From an uncultured Eubacteriales bacterium (GTDB lineage: Bacteria; Bacillota; Clostridia; Oscillospirales; Acutalibacteraceae), in contig CAKSYX010000012.1 in the NCBI GenBank assembly GCA_934525065.1, positions 1 to 56,393 on the forward strand: a stretch of 56,393 nt of DNA, read 5' to 3'. The position numbers and the translations under genes were made by a program. Shown here one piece after another: positions 1 to 7,521 of the stretch; the first letter of the stretch is position 1, and each line of letters begins with the position of its first letter. The notes beneath the pieces were generated by a model. That model had not been told where the DNA came from, did not search any database, and saw only the letters and a program-made list of their open reading frames with translations.

Positions 1-246
1 CGGCTGTTGCCGCAACCTGTACCGAGCCCGGCAAGACCGAAGGCAAGCACTGCTCGGTTTGCGGCGAAATTCTCGTTGCACAAAAAGATGTACCGGCCAA
101 CGGCCACACGGAAGTCGTTGACGCGGCTGTTGCCGCAACCTGTACCGAGCCTGGCAAGACCGAAGGCAAGCACTGCTCGGTTTGCGGCGAAGTCCTCGTT
201 GCACAGAAGGATATCCCGGCCAACGGCCATACGGAATCTTCATGGA
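1..246 (+). repeat. Tandem 123-bp coding repeat (41 codons)
   Basis: The sequence starting at position 1 recurs almost unchanged at 124, a period of 123 bp that keeps the reading frame. A more diverged third unit covers about 447-563. The near identity of the first two units at DNA level implies recent duplication, and more units probably lie upstream of the window. Confidence 0.9.
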
Positions 247-1187
247 TAATCGACAAGGATTCAAGCTGTACTGTCGGCGGAACGAAGCACATCGAATGCA
301 CAGCTTGCCACATTACGCTGAAAACAGAAAGCATCCCCGTTAAGGCGCATACATATAAGGACACCGTAACCGCACCAACCTGCACAACAGACGGCTACAC
401 AACGCACACCTGCACAGTCTGCGGTGAAAGCTACGTTGACAGCAAGGTTCCGGCCAACGGCCACACGGAAGTCGTTGACGCGGCTGCCCCCGCAACCTGC
501 ACCGAAAAGGGCAAAACGGCAGGCTCACACTGCTCGGCTTGCGGCGAAGTCATAAAGGCGCAAAAGACCGTTTCGGCTCTCGGTCACAAGTATAAGACGA
601 CCACCAAAAAAGCCACAACGTCAAAGAACGGCAAGACGGTTACCGCTTGCACAGTCTGCGGCAAGGTGAAAAAAACAACGGTCATTTACAAGGCTTCCTC
701 CGTAAAGCTCTCCAAAACCTCCTACACCTATAACGGCAAAGCTCAAAAGCCGAAAGTCGTCATAAAAACCAGCAAGGGAAAAGCTCTCACCGAAGGAAAG
801 GACTACACCGTGAAGTATCCGAAGGGCATGAAGACCCCCGGAAGCTACACCGTGACCGTTACCTTCAAGGGCAACTACAGCGGCAAAAAAACGCTGACGT
901 TCACGATTGCTCCGAAGGCCCCGACCTTGAAAGCCACCGCCGCAAAGAAAGCGGCAAAGCTCAGCTGGAGCAAGCAGACGGGAGCAACGGGCTATAACGT
1001 CTATATGGCAGCTTCAAAGAACGGAAAGTATAAGAAGATTGCCACCGTCAAGGGCAAGGTCAGCTACACCAAAACAGGCCTCACCAAAGGCAAGACCTAT
1101 TATTTCAAGGTTGCGGCTTACACAATCTCCGGCAAAAAGACGATTAACAGTGCGTACTCGTCTGCGAAGAGCGCAAAAGCCAAATAA
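1..1187 (+). CDS. Repetitive surface/secreted protein, C-terminal part (5' end outside window)
   Basis: The reading frame is open from the first full codon (position 3) to the stop at 1187, giving 394 visible residues with the N-terminus missing. The first ~200 residues are tandem repeats of about 41 residues, each with a Cys-x-x-Cys pair (HCSVCGE-like, HTCTVCGE-like) and a GHTEVVD-like linker. These look like zinc-ribbon-style or disulfide repeats of the kind seen in large Clostridia surface proteins. A bacterial Ig-like/MBG-type segment follows (about residues 222-305), then a C-terminal fibronectin type III domain containing LSWSKQTGATGYNVY and TYYFKVAAYT. No sortase signal or membrane anchor is visible at the C-terminus, so the protein is probably secreted or held by an N-terminal element outside the window. 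The role is unknown; adhesion or glycan binding is inference only. A strong terminator follows directly. Confidence 0.85.
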   Translation, partial: AVAATCTEPGKTEGKHCSVCGEILVAQKDVPANGHTEVVDAAVAATCTEPGKTEGKHCSVCGEVLVAQKDIPANGHTESSWIIDKDSSCTVGGTKHIECTACHITLKTESIPVKAHTYKDTVTAPTCTTDGYTTHTCTVCGESYVDSKVPANGHTEVVDAAAPATCTEKGKTAGSHCSACGEVIKAQKTVSALGHKYKTTTKKATTSKNGKTVTACTVCGKVKKTTVIYKASSVKLSKTSYTYNGKAQKPKVVIKTSKGKALTEGKDYTVKYPKGMKTPGSYTVTVTFKGNYSGKKTLTFTIAPKAPTLKATAAKKAAKLSWSKQTGATGYNVYMAASKNGKYKKIATVKGKVSYTKTGLTKGKTYYFKVAAYTISGKKTINSAYSSAKSAKAK

Positions 1188-1200
1188 AACGCTTATTAAA

Positions 1201-1238
1201 AGGCGAACTGCCCGTGCTTTTCGGGCGGTTCGCCTTTT
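1201..1238 (+). terminator. Rho-independent terminator of the surface-protein gene
   Basis: A 14-bp perfect stem (1201-1214 with 1222-1235) is closed by a 7-base loop and followed by a short T run. It starts 13 bases after the stop codon of the surface-protein gene. Confidence 0.95.
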
Positions 1239-1436
1239 CCCACATAGGTGTTTTCAAAGCAGTTGCCGATTTTTCGCTCCGCTGTTAAATAAAACGGAAA
1301 AATGCGGTATAGTCGGTTAAAAGCAACAGAAACATCTCAAGGCTGCCCGTCTATGACACTGCCGATGAAATGCGCTTTGTTTGCAAAATTCCGTTCAGAC
1401 AAAGAGAGGGAATGACCGTTACGCAAGAGGTTATAA

Positions 1437-1465
1437 TTGACTTTTTGACGCAGCTTCTCTATAAT
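1437..1465 (+). promoter_or_regulatory. SigA promoter for the transglutaminase-like lipoprotein
   Basis: TTGACT (1437-1442) and a consensus TATAAT (1460-1465) are separated by exactly 17 bases. The transcript would start near 1472, about 40 bases ahead of the start codon at 1511. Confidence 0.9.
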
Positions 1466-1510
1466 TAAATCAGTTGAATTTTTCAAAATTAAAATGAGAG
1501 GGGATTATGT

Positions 1511-2662
1511 ATGACTACCGAAAAACCAGGACGCCTGACTCGAAAAGTGGAGGTTCTCTCTCTGCTTCTTGCGGCGGTGCTTTTTCTGACGGTGTTTTCC
1601 GGCTGTCGAAAGGAGCCGCGCCCGTCTCCGGGCAAAGAGACATCTTCTGCGCTTTCCGCCGAAACAACGAAGCAGCAGGAAACAAAACAGCAGACAGCAA
1701 GCGAAGCGGCGTCGTTTTCCTCCCTTGCCGGAACAACGCTTGCCCCGTCAACCTCTGCGGCCGCTTTGCAAAAGAGCAGCGCAAGAAAGGCCGCGGAAAA
1801 ACGAATCAAAAGCGACGTTGACCTTGCGCTTTGGTATGTGAAGGAAAACAAAAGGAGCGGTTCAAAGGTAAGCTTCCCATATGAAAAAGGCAACACGGCG
1901 TATTCAGGCCTCAGTAAGGCGCAGAAGGAGCTTTATAACGAAATGCTCCCCAAGGTAAAGGAACTGACTGCGTTTGAATATACGGCGAAAAAGGACGGAT
2001 ACACTACACTTGACAATGTTCTGGTCGCCTCCTCGGCGCTCTGCAAGGATTATCCGGAATATGAGCTGTATTTTGACATTAAAGAGGTCTTTTCCGGAGA
2101 CATGACTACCGGGCTCAAATCAGTCTATTCCCTCCCCAGTGACTCGGACGCAAAGAACGTGAAGAACACAGCGAAAATTAAAAAAGAGCTTGAGATTTTT
2201 GAAGAGGAATGCAACCTTATTGTTGAATCCATTCCGAAAAGCTTCAGCACCTATGATAAATACCGCTACCTTGCGGCTGTAATTTCAATCAGAACCGCCT
2301 ATGACAACGACTTTGAAGGCGGAAAACCGACAATGACGGCCTACGGTGCGATTCAAGGCCCGGTCGCAATTTGTCAGGGCTATTCCACGGCGTTCGAGTA
2401 CCTTTGCCGAAAGGCGAATCTGTGGTGCAAACAGGTCAGCGGCGTTTCGCAGGGCGTGTCTCATGCGTGGAACCTTGTCAAGCTCAAAGGCGGAACCTAT
2501 CACGTTGACGTCACATGGGCGGACTCCGACCTGAATCTGACGCTCGATGAGGGCTGGCAGAGATATTTCATGCTGACACAGACGGAAATTCTTGAGAACC
2601 ATGAAATTGACGACGGAACGGTTGCAACGGGAAAATCTCTTCGCCCGAAAGCAGCCGGATAA
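1511..2662 (+). CDS. Lipoprotein with transglutaminase-like cysteine-protease domain
   Basis: The 383-residue product begins with a charged N-terminus, a hydrophobic stretch (about residues 17-31) and a lipobox-like VFSGC, so the mature protein is expected to be lipid-anchored outside the membrane. A low-complexity Ser/Thr/Ala/Gln-rich linker follows. The C-terminal third resembles transglutaminase-core proteins. It carries a Cys in the context VAICQGYSTAFEYL, a His in SHAWN and an Asp in HVDVTWAD, which match the Cys-His-Asp triad of that superfamily. In Clostridia such proteins are usually peptidases or wall-linked enzymes of unknown substrate. The ATG at 1511 is preceded by GAGAGGGG, and the gene has its own near-consensus promoter. 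Confidence 0.85.
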   Translation: MTTEKPGRLTRKVEVLSLLLAAVLFLTVFSGCRKEPRPSPGKETSSALSAETTKQQETKQQTASEAASFSSLAGTTLAPSTSAAALQKSSARKAAEKRIKSDVDLALWYVKENKRSGSKVSFPYEKGNTAYSGLSKAQKELYNEMLPKVKELTAFEYTAKKDGYTTLDNVLVASSALCKDYPEYELYFDIKEVFSGDMTTGLKSVYSLPSDSDAKNVKNTAKIKKELEIFEEECNLIVESIPKSFSTYDKYRYLAAVISIRTAYDNDFEGGKPTMTAYGAIQGPVAICQGYSTAFEYLCRKANLWCKQVSGVSQGVSHAWNLVKLKGGTYHVDVTWADSDLNLTLDEGWQRYFMLTQTEILENHEIDDGTVATGKSLRPKAAG

Positions 2663-2693
2663 AACGGCACTATAAACCCGGGAGGCGATTATT

Positions 2694-3920
2694 ATGGCGG
2701 CAGACATCTCCCTGCTCTTATCGGATTTTTTTGAAGGTGATGACCTCGGGCGGCTCACGCAGGACGCCGGAGAAATACTCGCTTGTCCGCTGATGGTGAT
2801 TGACGATACCTTCCGCGTTGCGGCGCATTACACGCCGGGCGGTTTTTTCGATGAGGTCTTTAGCGAGACGGTGAAAAAAGGCGAAGTTGCCTATGAGGTC
2901 GGCGCAATAATTGCGGCGAGCGGAAAGCTTTCCGAAGGGAGCGCAGACTTTGTTGAACTTGAAGGAACTGCGTTCAGGCGGCGTTTTGCCCCGCTCGTCA
3001 GCGCAAAGGTACGGCTCGGCTATCTCGTTTGCGTTGACGCAAAAAACAGCCTTGAAGCTGTTGACCCGAAAATTTATGCACAGATCGAAAGCGTTCTTTC
3101 AAAGCAGCTTTTTGTTCAGGCCGGACGTTTTGACAAGCCGTTTGAAACGGCGGAGGAGATTCTGATTCATCTGCTTGACGGCGGTTTTCAGTCAAGGTCG
3201 TTCTTTCGCCTTCAGGCTTCGTCAACCTACCTTGCGGATTTTCACCCCGAAGCGTTTGCGCTGATTGACCTTGCGGCCTATAATTCGCGCTATCCGGGCA
3301 AGGTTCAGCTCAAGGATGAAATTACATACAGATTTCCGAAATCTCACCCGTTTTTGCATAACGGAAGAATTTTTATGTTCCTGCATGAGGGGCACAGCCG
3401 CACCGCGCTGACTTCGCTCGCCGAAGAGTTCAGCTTAAAAATCGTTGTTTCCGGAAAGCTCGGCGAGCTTTATGAGCTTCCTTTGCTTTACAAAACTGCG
3501 CTTGAAGCGCTCGATATAATTTCAGACAGAGATTTTCGTTCGGGCAGTGTTTTTTCGGTCTGCGAGCTTGCGGTGCCGCTTGTGCTGAACAAAATCAGGC
3601 TTTGCGGCGATTTGCTTTCGCCGCAGATTCTTGCGCTCGCGTCTCATGATAAAAAGAGAGACACCCAATACTGCGAAACGCTGTATTATTATCTGGCCTG
3701 CAGCCGCTCCCTCAAGGAGACGTGTGAAATGCTTTTCACCCATCGCAACACAGTCCTTTACCGAATACAGAAAATGAAGGAGGACTTTGAAATACCGCTC
3801 GATGACCCGAAGGCGCATTTCAGGCTGCTGCTTGAAGCTTCAATTGTACTTTTTAAGGACAAGGGAGCCGATTTTTTCTGCGAGGTAAACAATCCGGATG
3901 AAACTGAACGTAACGGCTGA
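2694..3920 (+). CDS. PucR/CdaR-type transcriptional regulator
   Basis: The 408-residue protein ends with a helix-turn-helix typical of the PucR/CdaR C-terminal domain (HTH_30). In this region (about residues 335-395), YYYLACSRSLKETCEMLF leads into HRNTVLYRIQKM, the recognition-helix signature of the family. The N-terminal part (about 1-150) looks like a GAF/PAS-type sensory domain and the middle like the GGDEF-like linker of CdaR proteins. Family members regulate sugar-acid, purine or amino-acid catabolism in response to a small ligand. Nothing here tells which ligand applies, because the neighbours are a lipoprotein and an acyl carrier protein. The start at 2694 is supported by GGGAGGCG eight bases upstream. 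The gene lies 31 bp after the lipoprotein gene and could share its transcript. Confidence 0.88.
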   Translation: MAADISLLLSDFFEGDDLGRLTQDAGEILACPLMVIDDTFRVAAHYTPGGFFDEVFSETVKKGEVAYEVGAIIAASGKLSEGSADFVELEGTAFRRRFAPLVSAKVRLGYLVCVDAKNSLEAVDPKIYAQIESVLSKQLFVQAGRFDKPFETAEEILIHLLDGGFQSRSFFRLQASSTYLADFHPEAFALIDLAAYNSRYPGKVQLKDEITYRFPKSHPFLHNGRIFMFLHEGHSRTALTSLAEEFSLKIVVSGKLGELYELPLLYKTALEALDIISDRDFRSGSVFSVCELAVPLVLNKIRLCGDLLSPQILALASHDKKRDTQYCETLYYYLACSRSLKETCEMLFTHRNTVLYRIQKMKEDFEIPLDDPKAHFRLLLEASIVLFKDKGADFFCEVNNPDETERNG

Positions 3921-4029
3921 AAAAGCGGCGGCCGAAGAAAAAATGGCAGCCTGCGGCGTGATTGACGCTTTGCGCGCTCATTTTCCACACAGCCGGCAGA
4001 TAGCGGAAATTTTTTCATCAGACATATAA
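3898..4029 (+). CDS. Possible small ORF (43 aa) overlapping the regulator's end
   Basis: An ATG at 3898 opens a 43-codon frame that overlaps the last 23 bases of the PucR-like gene and ends just before the terminator hairpin. Its codons (GCG, GCC, GAA, GGC) resemble those of neighbouring genes. The peptide is Ala- and Glu-rich at first and ends in a mixed segment (IAEIFSSDI). A GAGG sits about 12 bases upstream of the ATG, which is a long spacing. No family is recognised, so this may be chance. Confidence 0.25.
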   Translation: MKLNVTAEKAAAEEKMAACGVIDALRAHFPHSRQIAEIFSSDI

Positions 4030-4072
4030 AAACAGCCGAACAACGGAGAAAACCCGTCTGTTCGGCTGTTTG
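4029..4072. terminator. Bidirectional terminator between convergent genes
   Basis: A 12-bp stem (4031-4042 with 4059-4070), extended by an inner ACGG/CCGT pairing, has A/T runs on both sides. It sits between the plus-strand regulator and the minus-strand acyl carrier protein gene, so it can serve both. Confidence 0.9.
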
Positions 4073-4084
4073 ATTATTCGGTTT

Positions 4085-4312
4085 TTATAACTCGTCAACG
4101 AGCTTTACAACGTCTCCGACCGTTTTGAGGTCCTCAATTGAATCATCGGGAATGCTGACGTCAAATTCGTCTTCAATTTCAGAGATAAGGTCAACAAGGT
4201 CAATGCTGTCTGCGCCAATTTCTTCCCAGGTGGTCTCCGGAGTGATTTTGGTCTCGCTCAGTTCAAAACGCTTGCCGATAATATCGCTGATTTTTTCAAA
4301 TGTATCGTTCAT
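4085..4312 (-). CDS. acpP: Acyl carrier protein
   Basis: This 75-residue acidic protein has the classical carrier fold signature. The phosphopantetheine attachment Ser is residue 36 in GADSIDLVDL, followed by LISEIEDEFDVSIPDD. The start at 4312 is chosen over upstream codons because AAAGGGGG lies eight bases ahead of it. Length and motif match fatty-acid-type ACPs. The gene stands alone with no fab genes near it, so it may be the housekeeping ACP or a second specialised one. A near-consensus promoter precedes it and a shared terminator follows. A different carrier protein lies in the Dlt-like locus at 51078-51308. Confidence 0.93.
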   Translation of the reverse strand: MNDTFEKISDIIGKRFELSETKITPETTWEEIGADSIDLVDLISEIEDEFDVSIPDDSIEDLKTVGDVVKLVDEL

Positions 4313-4385
4313 CGTATTAACCCCCTTTCGGTGCCGGAAAAAATTCCTTTCGTGAGGCTGTGCCGTTGCGGCGCACCGTATATGA

Positions 4386-4415
4386 ATATTATTCACAAAT
4401 GAAGCGGTTTGTCAA
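4386..4415 (-). promoter_or_regulatory. SigA promoter for the acyl carrier protein gene
   Basis: On the minus strand a consensus TTGACA (4410-4415) is followed after 18 bases by TAATAT (4386-4391); ATAATA with 17-base spacing is the alternative reading. The untranslated leader would be about 65 bases. Confidence 0.75.
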
Positions 4416-4510
4416 TAGTTACGACAAAAGTTTTTCTTTCTTGCGCCTGCGGTTATATTATCCTCTTATATTGCCGCCTGATTTTATAATAATAAACTCG
4501 GGTGAGAAAA

Positions 4511-4939
4511 ATGAAGTCAACATATAAAAAAAGGATAATCGAAATAACCATTGTTTTTTGCATCGGCAGTATCATGTATTGCCTGATTGAAGTTCTTTTC
4601 AGAAGGCGCACGCACTGGACAATGTTTTTGACCGGCGGCACACTTTTTACTGCTCTTTATTTCATCAACCTTGCGCTCAAAACGCGCTCATTCGTTTTGC
4701 GCGGTCTGATCGGCGCGGCGGTGATTACGATTACGGAGCTTTTGGTCGGCGTTGTTGTCAACCTTATTTTTCATTTGAATGTCTGGAATTATTCATCAAT
4801 ACCGGGCAACATTCTCGGGCAAGTTTGTCCGAGCTTCAGCCTTTGCTGGTTCCTTCTTTCAATTGCGGCGGTGTACGTTGTGATTTTTTTGCATTGGCAG
4901 CTGAATAAAAGCCTTTTTCTTCACCAAGAATTTGACTGA
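4511..4939 (+). CDS. CmpB-type integral membrane protein (putative ABC transporter type IV family)
   Basis: The 142-residue protein is very hydrophobic, with about four predicted membrane spans (roughly residues 9-28, 36-55, 62-86 and 108-133). The segment VWNYSSIPGNILGQVCPSFS matches the conserved core of the putative ABC-transporter type IV/CmpB family, whose function is not established. ATG 4511 is given because GGTGAG lies four bases upstream; a GTG at 4502 would add three residues. The gene lies 58 bp ahead of spoIIR on the same strand, so they may be co-transcribed. Confidence 0.8.
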   Translation: MKSTYKKRIIEITIVFCIGSIMYCLIEVLFRRRTHWTMFLTGGTLFTALYFINLALKTRSFVLRGLIGAAVITITELLVGVVVNLIFHLNVWNYSSIPGNILGQVCPSFSLCWFLLSIAAVYVVIFLHWQLNKSLFLHQEFD

Positions 4940-4997
4940 AAACTTTTGCGGCGGGCGGCGTAAGCCTGCCTGTCAGCGGCCAAAGGGGTACATAAAA

Positions 4998-5618
4998 ATG
5001 AAATTTAACGCAAGAATTTTTGAGCTTTCCTGCTTTGCGGCGCTTTTTCTCGCCGTGCTGCTTTCAGTTTCCTCTTTTGAAGGCAAATGCAACGGTGTCA
5101 GGCAGCAGGTGCTTCGCCTTCATGTTATTGCAAATTCCGATTCATCAAATGATCAGCGGGTCAAGCTCCTTGTCCGCGACGCCTTGCTCGAAAAAAGCAA
5201 AGAGGTCTTTTCAAAGAATGCGACCCTTGCCGAAGCTCAAAGTGAAGCCTGCAAAAATCTTCCTTTGTTTTTTGAAACGGCGAAGAAAACGCTGCGCGAA
5301 AACGGCTTTGAGGGTAATGTTCGCGTCTCCGTCGGCAAAAGCAATTTTCCGACAAAGAGCTACGGCAGCATCACTCTGCCGGCCGGGGAGTACAACGCAG
5401 TGCGCGTTGAAATCGGCGAAAGCGCGGGCAAAAACTGGTGGTGCGTAATGTTTCCGCCGCTGTGCCTTTCTGCTGCGGCAGGAGAGCAGGGACTTTCCGA
5501 CGTCCTTTCCGGCGGAGAAATGGAGCTTGTGAAGAGCCGCCCGAAGTATGAAATCAGATTTTGGATCATTGAAAAGCTTGAAGCGCTCAGGGAGCGGATA
5601 AGTACCGCGAGGAAATGA
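4998..5618 (+). CDS. spoIIR: Stage II sporulation protein R
   Basis: The 206-residue protein has one N-terminal membrane or signal segment (about residues 9-26) followed by the SpoIIR core, including LRLHVIANSDSSNDQRVKLL, GSITLPAGEYNAVRVEIG and NWWCVMFPPLCL. In Bacillus, SpoIIR is made in the forespore and secreted to trigger SpoIIGA cleavage of pro-SigmaE in the mother cell. The start at 4998 has AAAGGGG upstream; earlier in-frame codons lack a site. Its presence argues that the organism belongs to a spore-forming lineage, though sporulation itself cannot be deduced from one gene. Confidence 0.93.
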   Translation: MKFNARIFELSCFAALFLAVLLSVSSFEGKCNGVRQQVLRLHVIANSDSSNDQRVKLLVRDALLEKSKEVFSKNATLAEAQSEACKNLPLFFETAKKTLRENGFEGNVRVSVGKSNFPTKSYGSITLPAGEYNAVRVEIGESAGKNWWCVMFPPLCLSAAAGEQGLSDVLSGGEMELVKSRPKYEIRFWIIEKLEALRERISTARK

Positions 5619-5692
5619 GGGTTCGTTTGCGGCGCATGTAACGTCTAACATCTAAAGATAATAGATATATGTCGCGCGGCGGCTTTGAAAAA

Positions 5693-5720
5693 GCGGAAAA
5701 AAGCTTTCCGCAGAAAAGCC
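5693..5720 (+). terminator. Possible terminator after spoIIR
   Basis: A GCGGAAA/TTTCCGC hairpin (5693-5699 with 5705-5711) is flanked by GGCTTT and AAAGCC, which extend the pairing. There is no clear T run, so this is a weak or imperfect terminator. Confidence 0.4.
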
Positions 5721-5749
5721 CAAAATTTCATACCGGGCGAAAAAGAACA

Positions 5750-5778
5750 TTGACTTTTTGGAAAAAGTGTAATACAAT
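5750..5778 (+). promoter_or_regulatory. Strong SigA promoter for the structured RNA
   Basis: TTGACT (5750-5755) and TACAAT (5773-5778) are separated by 17 bases. The predicted start, seven bases downstream, falls at 5785, which is exactly the first base of the long closing helix of the RNA. Confidence 0.88.
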
Positions 5779-5784
5779 AAAAAT

Positions 5785-6068
5785 GCCAAGCTAGCTGAAT
5801 ATACGATATGCGTGGCAGTGCGCCCTTTTTGGGGTGTAACCACAAGCAGCCAATCGGTCAAAGGGAAAAAGCGAATAAGTTTACCTTCTTAACAAGTCAG
5901 GATTAAAAATATAACCGAATGGACAGAATTTGATAAAAGCGCAAATTCCCGTCCATGGTGTTATTCAGGGATTGATCTTGTTTTACGGCTTGTCGTATAA
6001 CAGTTAGTTTGGCGACTATCGGAGTTTGCGTTTTTTGTGCGTCTGCTTCGGTAGGCGCACTTTTTGTT
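5785..6068 (+). ncRNA. Structured non-coding RNA, raiA-motif-like candidate (6S RNA the alternative)
   Basis: The region has a promoter and a terminator but no plausible coding frame. Its ends pair: 5785-5797 with 6001-6013 (13 pairs, two G-U), then after a small internal loop 5800-5806 with 5993-5999 (7 pairs). Inside are at least two more stems. One is 5812-5815/5840-5843 enclosing 5820-5825/5832-5837. The other is 5919-5924/5951-5956 enclosing 5926-5932/5942-5948. Such a multi-branched RNA of about 230 nt closed by a long end helix is what I remember of the raiA motif of Firmicutes; 6S RNA also pairs its ends but is more rod-like. The structure is seen directly; the family name is a guess. 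No RaiA/HPF gene is adjacent. Confidence 0.75.
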
Positions 6069-6070
6069 TT
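6037..6070 (+). terminator. Terminator of the structured RNA
   Basis: A 10-bp stem (6037-6046 with 6051-6060, two G-U pairs) is closed by a TTCG tetraloop and followed by an almost pure T run to 6070. Confidence 0.93.
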
Positions 6071-6249
6071 ATGGATTAGATAATGGCCTATTAACTTTGA
6101 GTGAAGTTGGTAATCCGGCTGGCGGTTGTGTTGAAGTATATAGAACAGAAGAAGATGCCAAACGCAGGGCCAATGAATTAAAATGGCAAGAAGGTACTTC
6201 AAGAAGCCCGGGTGCTCGTATGGTTTGCGAAACCGGGCTGCAGATTTGA
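6064..6249 (+). pseudogene. Gene remnant, fragment of a small EVYRTEEDA-type protein
   Basis: A short frame of about 60 codons reads NPAGGCVEVYRTEEDAKRRA and then ends early. The pattern resembles the middle of a family of Firmicute proteins in which an E-V-Y-x-T-x-E-D-A segment is followed by a roughly 50-residue tail that is missing here. No ATG or ribosome site precedes it: the frame begins inside the T run of the RNA terminator, and the first ATG (6072) is in another frame. Codon choice is more A/T-rich than in neighbouring genes. It looks like a decayed fragment; a real small gene is unlikely. Confidence 0.4.
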
Positions 6250-6255
6250 AAAAGA

Positions 6256-6307
6256 AAAAGCTATACCTCATTTTCTGCCTTTTTGGGCAGTGCGGGGTAT
6301 AGCTTTT
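6256..6307. terminator. Bidirectional terminator
   Basis: A 12-bp stem (6256-6267 with 6296-6307) has A and T runs on both sides and encloses a smaller hairpin (CTGCC/GGCAG). It ends the minus-strand hydrogenase-signalling operon. Confidence 0.9.
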
Positions 6308-6348
6308 GTTGTTTGTTTTTGTTGCCGCGCCGAAAAAAGTGCAGCAGC

Positions 6349-7521
6349 TTAGAAATATATCACCTTGACGTGCTTGCCCATTTTTCTCAGGCAGCCCGAA
6401 AGCTCCTCAACAAGGTTCATTTTGATGTTGAAATTGATCGGAAGGTCGGGGTTCTGGTGCGCCGGGTTGATGGCCCGTCCGACGAAGAAATTGATGTCGG
6501 TTGCTTCTTCAAAAAGCATTCGGCAGATGAGCGAAGCACCGTCACGGCCAAAGCTCCAGTGTTCATACTCCTTGTTTTCCGCAAGGGCATCTTTGGCGTA
6601 CTCGATGACCTTGTTGATCGTGATGACGCCCTCTGTCACAAGGTCAACGCCCTCAAGCTCCGCAATCGGCGGAACGTCGCTTTTTTCAAAGTTGAGGGTC
6701 GGACGGAGCTTTTTTCCGAGAAAGTCGGCCGCAATTGAAGAGGTTGTTCCGCCGCAGACAATATGCTTGCCCTCCTTTGAAAAAAAGAGCGACATCATTC
6801 TTCCGCAGTCGTCGCGGTTTCGCGGCGGGCCGAAAAGCAGGTTCATCGGTTCGCGTCTTCTGATTCTCACAACGCAGGCGGTTGCATCATCGCCGGGGTG
6901 GCCGCCGTATTGACGGAAGCATTCGTCAACGAGCATCGTTGAAAGTGTTTTCGCCGTGTATCCGACGGGGACAAGCCCCTTCATGAACTCTGCAATGTCC
7001 TCGCGCTTCCAGCCGAAGTTATATGCACGGCCGATTCCCGCGTGCGGACAGCCGTCGCTCATTGCAACAAAAATGTCATTTTCCTGAAGCAGAACGGTTG
7101 AGCGGAAAATTTTCTTTCCGTCGATGTTCGTTTCCGTTTCGGGGTAGTTATAAATTTCACCGTCGCGGATAAGTATTATATGAGGATTGTCGAACTGAAT
7201 CAGCTCGGCCACGCGGTTGTCCTTGAGGTGGATAATGGTGAAGGTCGAATACGCAACGCCCCTGACCGAGCAGATCGGCAGAGCCTGAGCAATCGTTGAA
7301 ACGCATTCTTCAAGGCTGATTCCCTGCGCAACCATTGTTGAAATTATTTTTGACGTCAGCGTTGAAAGGATGCTCGCCTTTACGCCGCTGCCAAGCCCGT
7401 CCGCAAGAACAATGACGCTTGAGTTTTCGCTTTGCTCAACAACGTCAACGTGGTCGCCGCAAAGCTGTTCCCCCTCGTGGTTAATGCTTTTCCAGCCGAT
7501 TTCACAGCAAAGATTATTCAT
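6349..7521 (-). CDS. SpoIIE/PP2C-family serine phosphatase of the hydrogenase cluster
   Basis: The 390-residue protein has the SpoIIE-type PP2C domain at its N-terminus (about residues 20-225). It contains the metal-binding acidic motifs GDHVDV, VLADGLGSGVKAS, AMSDGCPHAG and GDDATACVV. A C-terminal region of about 160 residues has no domain I can name and appears characteristic of the phosphatases that accompany [FeFe]-hydrogenase clusters. No membrane segment is visible. It should remove phosphate from Ser/Thr of an unidentified partner. The ATG at 7521 overlaps the stop of the sensory hydrogenase gene by eight bases and has AAGGAG ten bases upstream; an in-frame TTG at 7524 is possible. Tight coupling to the PAS-hydrogenase suggests a shared redox or H2-responsive pathway. 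Confidence 0.9.
   Translation of the reverse strand: MNNLCCEIGWKSINHEGEQLCGDHVDVVEQSENSSVIVLADGLGSGVKASILSTLTSKIISTMVAQGISLEECVSTIAQALPICSVRGVAYSTFTIIHLKDNRVAELIQFDNPHIILIRDGEIYNYPETETNIDGKKIFRSTVLLQENDIFVAMSDGCPHAGIGRAYNFGWKREDIAEFMKGLVPVGYTAKTLSTMLVDECFRQYGGHPGDDATACVVRIRRREPMNLLFGPPRNRDDCGRMMSLFFSKEGKHIVCGGTTSSIAADFLGKKLRPTLNFEKSDVPPIAELEGVDLVTEGVITINKVIEYAKDALAENKEYEHWSFGRDGASLICRMLFEEATDINFFVGRAINPAHQNPDLPINFNIKMNLVEELSGCLRKMGKHVKVIYF

Noticed and set aside
5903..6271. Minus-strand ORF of 122 codons over the structured RNA
   Set aside because: It crosses two terminators and the RNA helices and reads as low-quality sequence with no ribosome site.
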